This document shows, in pieces, positions 1 to 6,996 of a DNA stretch of 17,553 nt. The notes under the pieces are model-generated. The model ran no database searches. It was not told the origin of the DNA and was given only the letters and a program-made list of their open reading frames with translations. Each line of letters begins with the position of its first letter. Position 1 is the stretch's first letter. Position numbers and translations under genes: made by a program. This stretch comes from Prevotella sp. (GTDB lineage: Bacteria; Bacteroidota; Bacteroidia; Bacteroidales; Bacteroidaceae): the NCBI GenBank assembly GCA_020026195.1, contig JAHHQW010000051.1:1-17553 (forward strand), written 5' to 3'.

Positions 1-236
1 CACAACTTTTTACACATAAATATTTATCAAATTAATTCCGCCAACGGGTATTAATAATAGTATTTATAGAAATAAGGAATATTACTTTGTTTATATTGTT
101 TTTTGTGGGAATATCAGGTATGTTAATAAAGAAAATTTTTAATGTCATTTCAGAATGTTTATATGTGATAAACAGCGTTATATGTATAAAATGTCTATTT
201 TCCAGTCTGTTTCTGCAAGGATTTTAAAAAATTGAC

Positions 237-244
237 TAACTTTG
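237..244 (+). promoter_or_regulatory. Bacteroidota -7 box for the first secreted-protein gene
   Basis: TAACTTTG matches the TAnnTTTG -7 consensus. The expected start of transcription, near 250, leaves a 5' leader of about 25 nt before the ATG at 275. The -33 element is poor (TCTG near 212-215). The box overlaps an in-frame TTG at 242, which argues against translation starting there. The remaining upstream sequence (1-236) is AT-rich and has no gene I can support. It contains a 12-bp perfect palindrome, ATAAATATTTAT, at 16-27. Confidence 0.6.
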
Positions 245-274
245 CACATGATAACTATAATTAATATTTATATA

Positions 275-2878
275 ATGAAACGATTGGTATTATCATTAAC
301 GATGGTTGTACTTGCTATCTGCGCATTTGCACAACCATCAGATCGGATTTCTTCCGCAAAAAATTATTTTAATCAGATTTCCGATAAGGTAAATTTGTTT
401 TCAAACAATGGTCCGGCTACATTAAACAAAATGGACGCAGCTAAGTATGCGACAGATGCCAGTATCATCACAGATCAGCCAGAAGGAGAGGAACACACTT
501 ACTTGCGTAAGGGTACTTCTTTGTATTCAAATGATGGCGTAAAAGTTGAAGAAGGTGGTCAGGCTGGTTTGATCAAGGTTGTATTTGCTCAGGACGGATC
601 TGTTTATTTCTATGAAATCATCTCTGCTACTGCAGGTGGTGGTACAAAGTCATGGGTCAAGGGTACTATGAGTGCTGATAAAAAAACAATCACACTGCCT
701 TTGAAACAGAATGTTCTTTATTTCCCTGATAATAAATGTTACATTCAGCTGAACATGATTAATTATGACAGCAAAACACGTAAATACACACTCGATAAGG
801 ATGCTACAGAAGTAAAATTCTCTGTAGAAGACGGTAAGCTTAGTTTGTTAGGTACATCAAGAAATCATTTCCTCGGACTGACATATAGCGATAACTCAGA
901 ATGGGCGATGTATGGTGACTTTAACACAGAATACATCTTATTTGATGGTGTTGAAGTAACTCCTCCTGCTGGCTTGCAGACAGAAAAGTTTATATTGAAT
1001 GCTTTAGATCATGAAAACTTGGATGCTTCTTCAAGTGTTGAAATCGGTTTCGATGGAAATGATGTATATTTGAAGGGTATTTGTTATGAGACATCTCCCA
1101 AGGCATGGATTAAGGGTGTAAAAGAAGGTAATAAGCTTGTCTTCAAGCCTAACCAGTATCTGGGAATGTACAATGGTTTCTATCCTATGTTCTTTGTTGG
1201 ATGTAATGTCGTAAACGGAATGCTTGAGGTTGGAGACTTTGAACTTATTTATGATGAATCTACTAAGGGATATTATTCTGACATGTATGTTCTTGAGAAC
1301 ATCGTAAATTATGATATCTTATATCTGAATTCTCTCCATAACATTAAGTTGTCTACTTTACCCGAAATCAACATTAATCCTGAAATCATTCGTCAGCAGC
1401 CTGAAGGTGAATTGAAGACATATGCTCGTTCTGGTATGTCTTATTACAAGAACTGGGGTGAGATAATTGAAGAAGAACAGACTGGCTTCATAATGAATAT
1501 TGTATTTGCTAATGATGGCAAGACTGTTTATATGAAGGATCCTATTACACAGGTTTCTGCTGAAACTTGGGTTAAGGGTACAAAGGAAGGTAATAAGATT
1601 ATAATGCCTCTCTATCAGACTCTGGACTTTAATAAAGAAGGTGACTATGGTGTAATAACTAGCCGTCTGGTTCGTAAAAGCGATTATGTATACGTTCCTG
1701 ACTTTGAGGCAACAAACATGACTTTCACAATTGACGAAGCTACAGGTGTTATCTCATTAGACGGTACAGACAATGGAGATGCTATTTATGGACTCGTGTT
1801 TACAAATAATTTCCAGTGGAATGGATTTGGTGATTTCGAGTCTGTTTATACTCCTAATAGTGAAACTACTACAATCGTTCCTGAAAACCTTGAAAAACAG
1901 GACTGGATATTCAGTTATAATGAAGAAGGAAAGGGTGCATATCTTAACGTTAAGGTTGCTGTAGATAGTAATAACAATAAAATGTATATTGCAGGATTCC
2001 CAATGTTGGAACCTGAAGTAGCTGTAGTAGGTACAATTACTGGTGACAAGGTCGTATTTGAATCAGACCAGTATCTGGGTAAAATTAAAGAAATGGGTGC
2101 TGTAGCTTATTTCGGTGGCGCTAAATATAGACTTGAAGAGATTGAATATCCTGGATTCGGAACAATCAAGAAATATCGTTATGACTTTATGCCTAATTTG
2201 GAATTTGCTTATGATAAGGAACATCAGATCCTTTCTTCTAAGGATAATGCAACATTCTTGATTAATGGTGGAAAGCCTTCAGTTAATATTGCTTATATCA
2301 TAGCTGGTTGTGATCCTAAATTTAATTTAAACGATGGTAAGGCTTATCAGCCTAAAGCTCCTAAGTTTACTTTGTATGAAGACTTCACAGCTGAAGAAGG
2401 CTGCTATAATGTAGAAATTACAGTTCCTACAGAGGATATAGACGGCCGTTACATCTTGCCTGAAAACATCTCTTACCAGATATTTGTTGATAAGAACGGA
2501 GAAGTTATTCCTTATACTTTCTTGAAGAGTTTCCACAGTAAGTTGGAAGCAGACATGGAAACAGTTCCTTATCTGTTTACAGATGGTCTTACTATTGGCC
2601 AGGGTGCTTCTTTCCTGTATATCTATGAAAGTGGTGTAGATGACATAGCAATTGAAATTATCAACACAACAGCTGGTCAGGAAATACGCTCTAACCGTGT
2701 TTGGGCTAAGAAAGAGCATAATGGTATTGACGAACAGAACATGGATGGTAAGGAAATCAAAGAAGTGATTTACTATACAGTAAATGGCGTTCGTGTTAAT
2801 ACTCCTGTTAAGGGTGTAAATGTTGTAACTACAGTTTATACTGACGGTACATCTAAAACATCTAAGATGCTTTACTAA
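275..2878 (+). CDS. Secreted duplicated beta-rich protein with C-terminal sorting-like tail
   Basis: I do not recognise a named family for this 867-residue protein. Residues 1-20 form a signal peptide (basic start, hydrophobic core, AFA before Gln20), so it is exported. The body is an internal duplication. Residues ~66-345 and ~383-655 each start with QPEGE and contain two sub-units, each carrying a W-[VI]-K-G-like strand, a G-[ND]-K turn and a P/S-x-Q strand. The best copies are at 126-150, 277-300, 431-459 and 585-611. Residues ~700-820 form a different, probably beta-sandwich, domain. The C-terminal ~35 residues (YYTVNGVRV, then KGVNVV, then DGTSK, then KMLY) resemble the tails of Bacteroidales surface proteins exported by type IX secretion. 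The gene is monocistronic, with its own promoter and a strong terminator. The start at 275 is chosen because an in-frame TTG at 242 lies inside the promoter and an ATG at 248 would spoil the signal peptide. Role unknown; a surface or secreted adhesin-like or glycan-binding protein is only a guess. Confidence 0.8.
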   Translation: MKRLVLSLTMVVLAICAFAQPSDRISSAKNYFNQISDKVNLFSNNGPATLNKMDAAKYATDASIITDQPEGEEHTYLRKGTSLYSNDGVKVEEGGQAGLIKVVFAQDGSVYFYEIISATAGGGTKSWVKGTMSADKKTITLPLKQNVLYFPDNKCYIQLNMINYDSKTRKYTLDKDATEVKFSVEDGKLSLLGTSRNHFLGLTYSDNSEWAMYGDFNTEYILFDGVEVTPPAGLQTEKFILNALDHENLDASSSVEIGFDGNDVYLKGICYETSPKAWIKGVKEGNKLVFKPNQYLGMYNGFYPMFFVGCNVVNGMLEVGDFELIYDESTKGYYSDMYVLENIVNYDILYLNSLHNIKLSTLPEININPEIIRQQPEGELKTYARSGMSYYKNWGEIIEEEQTGFIMNIVFANDGKTVYMKDPITQVSAETWVKGTKEGNKIIMPLYQTLDFNKEGDYGVITSRLVRKSDYVYVPDFEATNMTFTIDEATGVISLDGTDNGDAIYGLVFTNNFQWNGFGDFESVYTPNSETTTIVPENLEKQDWIFSYNEEGKGAYLNVKVAVDSNNNKMYIAGFPMLEPEVAVVGTITGDKVVFESDQYLGKIKEMGAVAYFGGAKYRLEEIEYPGFGTIKKYRYDFMPNLEFAYDKEHQILSSKDNATFLINGGKPSVNIAYIIAGCDPKFNLNDGKAYQPKAPKFTLYEDFTAEEGCYNVEITVPTEDIDGRYILPENISYQIFVDKNGEVIPYTFLKSFHSKLEADMETVPYLFTDGLTIGQGASFLYIYESGVDDIAIEIINTTAGQEIRSNRVWAKKEHNGIDEQNMDGKEIKEVIYYTVNGVRVNTPVKGVNVVTTVYTDGTSKTSKMLY

Positions 2879-2910
2879 GAGTAGGGTTATTATAGGTAAC
2901 TTGATATAAT

Positions 2911-2948
2911 AAACAGGGCATATACCATTATGTATATGCCCTGTTTTT
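2911..2948 (+). terminator. Rho-independent terminator after first secreted-protein gene
   Basis: A perfect 15-bp stem (arms 2911-2925 and 2932-2946, core ACAGGGCATATAC) encloses a 6-nt loop, CATTAT. It ends in a run of five T at 2944-2948 and lies 33 nt after the stop codon. The left flank is also A-rich, so it could weakly terminate leftward transcription. Confidence 0.9.
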
Positions 2949-3143
2949 ATTTATGTTTATGATTCCTGTACTTAAGGACGGAATCTTATTTTCAATGAAA
3001 GTGTGTTATAGTATTATGCGTATTTGTGTATTCGGTTATTTATTATCATTCTAAATGAGATAGAATACATAAGAATATTTTATGCTGTGCTCTCCAATAA
3101 CAATTATATAAATGATAGGACGTGTCTGTATTATACATTATAT

Positions 3144-3162
3144 ATAACAAAGATATTGTTAT
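3144..3162 (-). promoter_or_regulatory. Leftward promoter-like box inside a small dyad
   Basis: Read on the minus strand, TATCTTTG (3155-3148) is an exact TAnnTTTG -7 box. It sits inside the dyad ATAACAA-AGATA-TTGTTAT (3144-3162). No convincing TTG -33 element lies at the expected distance. Transcription would start near 3141 and run toward the terminator at 2911-2946. A 30-codon ORF (3138 to 3046, minus) starts almost at the predicted 5' end, but nothing else supports it as a gene. The box may be chance in AT-rich DNA. Confidence 0.3.
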
Positions 3163-3184
3163 GCTTATTGGTTCTCTGACAGGC

Positions 3185-3214
3185 ATATATACATAAGTTT
3201 ATTAATGTATATAT
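3185..3214. repeat. 10-bp perfect inverted repeat, AT-rich
   Basis: The arms ATATATACAT (3185-3194) and ATGTATATAT (3205-3214) are perfect complements around a 10-nt loop. No T-run follows on either strand, so this is not an obvious terminator. It could be an operator or an RNA hairpin, or chance in AT-rich DNA. Confidence 0.5.
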
Positions 3215-3233
3215 TAGTTTGTATATGCCATGA

Positions 3234-3263
3234 TTGTGAGGAAATATTTTAAGAATAACTTTG
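3234..3263 (+). promoter_or_regulatory. Rightward promoter-like sequence antisense to the propeller gene 3' end
   Basis: TTG at 3234-3236, a 19-nt spacer and TAACTTTG at 3256-3263 together match the Bacteroidota promoter pattern well. Transcription would begin near 3270 and run antisense into the 3' end of the 3341-4909 gene. The only ORF at its start is a 21-codon frame from ATG 3270. No rightward terminator is visible nearby. Confidence 0.4.
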
Positions 3264-3270
3264 TAGAGAA

Positions 3271-3313
3271 TGAAAATAAAAACCGACCATGTGTTTCACA
3301 ACAGATGGCCGGT
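3271..3313 (-). terminator. Terminator of the propeller-protein gene
   Basis: On the minus strand a 9-bp stem (3313-3305 pairing with 3290-3282, one G-U pair) continues past a C-C mismatch into a 4-bp TGTT/AACA stem with a GTGA loop. It is followed by TTTTTATTTTC. It lies 28 nt downstream of the stop codon at 3341. Confidence 0.8.
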
Positions 3314-3340
3314 ATGTTCAAATTATTGCCTGTAAATTTA

Positions 3341-4909
3341 TTACTTAACTATTATTTTTGTTGAAATTGGTTTCTGTCCTTCTATATTCATCTTAACAAT
3401 ATATGCACCCTTAGAAAGGACATTGCTGAAATCGAATGTTCCGTTTACAACATAAGATCCACATTTAGCACCGCTTAGTGTGTAGATGTCTGCAACACCC
3501 TGTTTGTCTGCACCAATCATAATCTTATTATTGCCAAATTTAATCTCGTCTGTAACGTTTGCTTTGATATCTGTTGTTGTCATTGCAAATATATCAGTAT
3601 CAAATCTAAATATGGAAGTTGTTTTTCCTAATTCAGGGTTCAGACCTGCGAATGCAAGAGTCTTACCATCTTTGCTGAAGTAGGGAAGGCCTGGGAATAC
3701 TCCAGAAACTTCCTGATCGGTCATGAAATCATAGAAAGTGAATGTGAAATACTTTGAGATGTCTTCTCCTGTTATCTCGTTGAACCATGTTTCAAATGGC
3801 TTCTTATTGCCTTGTTCGTCAATTGCTGTAAGAGAATAGAGACCTCCTTGTTCAGAAACAGCTATGTATCCGCCGCCAGGAAGATCGTCCATACCAACTG
3901 AATTAATCATGTCAGGATATTCTGTTATCTTCTTTGTTTCACAGTTATAGTATACAGGAATTAAGTCCATATTCTGGCTTACTCTGTTATCATAGAATGC
4001 CATACAGATGGTGTTGCTTCTAGTAGATTTATTCATTCTATATATATCAAGAGATGAATGATTTCTTGTGAACTTGCTGTATTTATCTTCATATTCTTTG
4101 AAAATCTTGTCGAATTCTGCTGACTGTTGATCGAAGAGCTCGCGTTCTGTTTCATAATCAGCTGTAACATAGTCACTCCATTCAGGAGCAAGACCTGGTT
4201 TCTCTACGCTTAAGTCGTAAATATATTCGTCCAAAGGTGTTGTGAACTTATAAGAACCGTCTGCCTGTTTTTCCCATACTACAAGACGACCGCCCATGCC
4301 TCTGTTATCAGGCTGTATACCCATGATATAGTTTCCGTCATCACTGATAAAACGTACCTGTGTGTACTGTGCAGTACATCCCATTGCATCGTAAGGATCG
4401 TATTCAAGATATATAAGTTTATATGTGCCGTTTTCTTGTTTTTCAGCAACCATGGGGATAACCTCATAACCTGATGTTGTAAGATTGTATCCTACGTATT
4501 TGCCGTCTGCAGAAATGTCCCATGCATCTACTCCAAAATTTTCATCTGGAGATTCGATATTAACTTTAGAGCCATCTTTCAAATTGTAGAAATATGAAAA
4601 CATATAGTGGCTTAATAAAATATCTCTTTCTGGAGTAACGCCTGCTACACTGATTCCAAAATAATCAGCATCTGTAGCTGTTACAATATTAAGTGGATTT
4701 GTATTTTTAAAATCGTATGTTACTGCAGAACCACTACCATTAGTTCCGTATATGATGCTTCCGTCATCGTTCAAGCCTGTGACGGTTACATCATTAATAT
4801 TGAATTCATCCAGAAATATAGAGTCTGTAACAGATACTTTGTTTGTACCTTGAGCGAATACAGATGCTGCGATTGACAGCATCATTGATAATGCGATAAT
4901 TTTTTTCAT
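3341..4909 (-). CDS. Secreted beta-propeller-like protein with type IX-like C-terminal tail
   Basis: This 522-residue protein has a signal peptide (residues 1-19, cut after VFA). Strand-turn motifs typical of TolB/PD40-type propeller blades recur: LNDDGSIIYG (46-55), ISADGKYVGY (132-141), ISDDGNYIMG (188-197) and FSKDGKTLAF (411-420). Residues ~255-285 are charged and probably helical, an insertion between blades. The C-terminal ~55 residues (DIYTLSGAK, then KGAYIVKM, then STKIIVK) closely fit the Bacteroidota type IX sorting-domain pattern, so I infer export across the outer membrane. The gene stands alone, with its own terminator and a weak promoter whose -33 element is poor. A 36-bp palindrome lies about 65 bp upstream of the likely transcription start, next to the TPR/AraC regulator gene. 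Substrate and partner are unknown. I see no catalytic motif. Confidence 0.85.
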   Translation of the reverse strand: MKKIIALSMMLSIAASVFAQGTNKVSVTDSIFLDEFNINDVTVTGLNDDGSIIYGTNGSGSAVTYDFKNTNPLNIVTATDADYFGISVAGVTPERDILLSHYMFSYFYNLKDGSKVNIESPDENFGVDAWDISADGKYVGYNLTTSGYEVIPMVAEKQENGTYKLIYLEYDPYDAMGCTAQYTQVRFISDDGNYIMGIQPDNRGMGGRLVVWEKQADGSYKFTTPLDEYIYDLSVEKPGLAPEWSDYVTADYETERELFDQQSAEFDKIFKEYEDKYSKFTRNHSSLDIYRMNKSTRSNTICMAFYDNRVSQNMDLIPVYYNCETKKITEYPDMINSVGMDDLPGGGYIAVSEQGGLYSLTAIDEQGNKKPFETWFNEITGEDISKYFTFTFYDFMTDQEVSGVFPGLPYFSKDGKTLAFAGLNPELGKTTSIFRFDTDIFAMTTTDIKANVTDEIKFGNNKIMIGADKQGVADIYTLSGAKCGSYVVNGTFDFSNVLSKGAYIVKMNIEGQKPISTKIIVK

Positions 4910-4979
4910 AGTGTTTTCTTGTTTAAATTAATTATGTATATTTCAGTATTGTCACTCAGTTTCTCACTGAACCTATTCG

Positions 4980-4987
4980 CAAATTAA
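4980..4987 (-). promoter_or_regulatory. Weak -7 box for the propeller-protein gene
   Basis: On the minus strand TTAATTTG (4987-4980) differs from TAnnTTTG at one position. No TTG is present about 20 nt upstream. The predicted leader is about 64 nt. A poor -33 element with a dyad further upstream would suit an activator-dependent promoter; this is inference. Confidence 0.4.
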
Positions 4988-5022
4988 ACTAAAAAATTAC
5001 TGAAAATGATAAAATAAGTCTC

Positions 5023-5058
5023 TATTTTGGTTCAAAATCATGATTTTAAACCAAAATA
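5023..5058. promoter_or_regulatory. 36-bp near-perfect palindrome, possible operator
   Basis: Seventeen of 18 base pairs are symmetric around the centre between 5040 and 5041. The half-sites read TATTTTGGTT (5023-5032) and AACCAAAATA (5049-5058), joined by AAAATCATGATTTT (5034-5047). The single mismatch is C5033 against A5048. The palindrome lies 45 nt after the stop of the TPR/AraC gene and is centred about 67 bp upstream of the predicted start of transcription of the propeller gene. No U-run follows on the minus strand (the next bases are GAGACTT), so it is not a standard terminator. Alternatives are an operator, a protein-binding dyad, or an unusual 3' end hairpin of the regulator transcript. 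Confidence 0.6.
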
Positions 5059-5103
5059 AAGTTTTTCAAAGGTCTTCTTAAGATACAAAATGGTCGTTTC
5101 TGT

Positions 5104-6849
5104 CTATAAAGATTTGTTTTTATCTTCTTTTGCAAGTTTTGAATATTGAGATGGAGTAAGTCCGATTATTTTTTTAAATGATGATGTAAATGTAGTTCTG
5201 GACTTAAATCCGAGCCCCTGAGACATCGCATCAATGGTGTACTGACCATATTTATCAACATCTGAAAAACGACGACAGGCTTCTTTTATTCTAAATTTAT
5301 TAAGGAACATATTAAAGTTACATCCGTATTTTTCATTGATTACCTGAGATACATATTTGTATTTGGAATTGCAGAGTTGTGCAAGACGCTCTGCAGAGAA
5401 TGATACAGAACATATCTCATCTATATTTTCCATAACACAGAGAATTTTAGCCAAAAGTTCTTTTTTGTCTTCTGCACTGAGACTGCTGTTTTTGTATTTT
5501 TCTCCATCTGTATCGCTGTCGTAATCCTCTTTTATTTGTTCTTCATCCTTTGACGTATTTGTAAACTCTTCGTTCATAGCTATGCCATTTGTTGCAGAAG
5601 TTCTTTGAACTGTTATGTTTTTTATCTCTTGATCTTCCGAGTTCATCATTTCTATGTTCCTTTCGTACAGTTTTCTGTTCTTACTTTTAAGCTGTTTGTT
5701 CTTATGGAAAAGAAGTGCTATGAAGCAAAGAAGGGTAAGTGAGAATACGGTGCTGAGTGTTAGTAATAACATTTCAGACTTACGTTTATATTTTATCTCT
5801 TTAATCTCATTATCCATTTCTTTAATCTCATTAATGAATGCAATTTTGCTGACATTTGTCATTTGCTTGAGATTAATTATACTATCCTTGAGAAGAAAAA
5901 ATCTGTTTCCAAACTTATTGGAGTTTGTGTTATCGTTAAGTTTGTCATAACATTTTGTGAGGAAATCATATACTCCAAGTCTGCAGTCTGTGAGATTTTC
6001 CTTAACAAGCATCTTTTCCATATCTTTTAACAGACGTATTGCTGCGGTATAGTCTTTTCCTGCATATAATATTACGGCCTTTAGAGAGCATGCTATGTTT
6101 GTTCTTCTTGGATCAATGGCATTTTTCTGTGAAATGGCAATAAGTTCGTCTGCATGTTTAAGTGCTTCATCGTACTTTTTCTGACTCTTTAAAAGGCGTG
6201 CCTTGTATTGCAGAATATTGAATCTGTAATTAAACGATTCTTTGTGTTTGAATTCTTTATATGCGTTCCATTCTTTATCAAGCGATTGAATCTTGTCAAG
6301 TGTTTCTGACACTAACATTATATTGCAGAAAAATATATCAAGAAGACGTTGGTCTTTCTGTTTGTAAGCCTGCCAGAAACCATCCATACAGTATTCGAAT
6401 GATTCCTTTTCAAGTGCTGTATCGTAGCTGTATCCGGCAAGAGTGTGATAGAATACGGCAAAAGCGAGGTTTATGTCAGGATAATCGAGTTTAGATTCTG
6501 TAAGAATTTCTTTGGCATTCAAAAGAGATTCGTATGCCTTAGTGTAATCATATATTTTAGCAAAATATATGTACCATTTCCCGAAACCAGCTTTACAGCA
6601 GTTTAACTTTTCTTCATCGCTCATGTTTTTATTATACATGTTGTTTACTATACTGAAGCAAACAAGAGCACTGTCTATCTGGTTTTCTACACGCAAGAAC
6701 CTGTCTCCTCTTTTAAGAAGTTCGTCAGAAGAAAATTCCATCCATTTATGATAATGTTTTGTATATACGGTTGAGGCTCCGGACGAAGGTGTAAATGTAA
6801 GTAATATTAAGAATAATAGTAAAGTAATTCTATTGTATATGTATTTCAT
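5104..6849 (-). CDS. Membrane-anchored TPR sensor with C-terminal AraC-type DNA-binding domain
   Basis: This 581-residue regulator has three parts. Residues 8-22 are a signal peptide or N-terminal anchor. Residues ~35-340 are helical TPR-like repeats, predicted to be periplasmic. Residues ~360-382 are a transmembrane helix (start MLLLTLSTVFSLTLL) followed by a basic, coiled-coil linker and an acidic low-complexity stretch (~430-460). Residues ~475-575 form an AraC/XylS double helix-turn-helix; the second recognition unit reads AMSQGLGFKSRTTF and ends with the family motif GLTPSQY. The topology implies that a periplasmic signal is relayed to a membrane-tethered DNA-binding domain, an arrangement common in Bacteroidales. 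The gene is transcribed alone, about 20 nt after a good -7 box. The downstream palindrome and the secreted propeller gene are its likeliest local target, by position only. The signal is unknown. Confidence 0.85.
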   Translation of the reverse strand: MKYIYNRITLLLFLILLTFTPSSGASTVYTKHYHKWMEFSSDELLKRGDRFLRVENQIDSALVCFSIVNNMYNKNMSDEEKLNCCKAGFGKWYIYFAKIYDYTKAYESLLNAKEILTESKLDYPDINLAFAVFYHTLAGYSYDTALEKESFEYCMDGFWQAYKQKDQRLLDIFFCNIMLVSETLDKIQSLDKEWNAYKEFKHKESFNYRFNILQYKARLLKSQKKYDEALKHADELIAISQKNAIDPRRTNIACSLKAVILYAGKDYTAAIRLLKDMEKMLVKENLTDCRLGVYDFLTKCYDKLNDNTNSNKFGNRFFLLKDSIINLKQMTNVSKIAFINEIKEMDNEIKEIKYKRKSEMLLLTLSTVFSLTLLCFIALLFHKNKQLKSKNRKLYERNIEMMNSEDQEIKNITVQRTSATNGIAMNEEFTNTSKDEEQIKEDYDSDTDGEKYKNSSLSAEDKKELLAKILCVMENIDEICSVSFSAERLAQLCNSKYKYVSQVINEKYGCNFNMFLNKFRIKEACRRFSDVDKYGQYTIDAMSQGLGFKSRTTFTSSFKKIIGLTPSQYSKLAKEDKNKSL

Positions 6850-6875
6850 TATTATTGTTTCAAGGTATTATTGCA

Positions 6876-6883
6876 CAAAAATA
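6876..6883 (-). promoter_or_regulatory. -7 box for the TPR/AraC regulator gene
   Basis: On the minus strand TATTTTTG (6883-6876) is an exact TAnnTTTG box. It implies a start of transcription near 6870 and a leader of about 20 nt. No clear -33 TTG is seen at the usual spacing. Confidence 0.55.
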
Positions 6884-6943
6884 GTAAATCTCATCTAAAT
6901 ACGAGAATAGAAATCGAAAAACTGGCGTATTTATACACGAAAA

Positions 6944-6975
6944 GGACCGATAATATAGAAAACTATTATCGGTCC
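6944..6975 (-). terminator. Terminator of the acpP-fabF-rnc operon
   Basis: A perfect 12-bp stem pairs GGACCGATAATA (6944-6955) with TATTATCGGTCC (6964-6975) around an 8-nt loop. On the minus strand TTTTCG follows; on the plus strand TTTCTTATT follows, so it may act both ways. It lies 21 nt after the rnc stop codon and separates that operon from the downstream regulator gene. Confidence 0.85.
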
Positions 6976-6996
6976 TTTCTTATTAGTAAAGATGTA

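Larger units (their letters stand above)
2949..3270. other. Intergenic region with inverted repeats, no supported gene
   Basis: This AT-rich spacer contains no ORF longer than about 30 codons with coding character. It holds a leftward TATCTTTG box (3148-3155) within a 7-bp dyad (3144-3162), a 10-bp perfect inverted repeat (3185-3214) and a rightward TAACTTTG box (3256-3263). GGCATATA at 3182-3189 and GTATATGCC at 3221-3229 echo the stem of the terminator at 2911-2946. These elements are scored separately. Confidence 0.6.

Noticed and set aside
242..274. TTG or ATG(248) start for the first secreted protein, adding 9-11 residues
   Set aside because: The TTG lies inside the -7 promoter box, and the extension would weaken an otherwise good signal peptide starting at ATG 275.
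2327..2719. 130-codon minus-strand ORF
   Set aside because: Lies wholly inside the secreted-protein gene in another frame, with no promoter and no recognisable family; its composition reflects the opposite strand.
2995..3054. 19-codon hydrophobic ORF resembling a small type I toxin peptide
   Set aside because: No promoter box or ribosome binding site directly upstream, and too short to judge; likely chance in AT-rich DNA.
3046..3138. 30-codon minus-strand ORF starting at a predicted transcription start
   Set aside because: No ribosome binding site, unremarkable composition and no recognised family; kept only as part of the small-RNA candidate.
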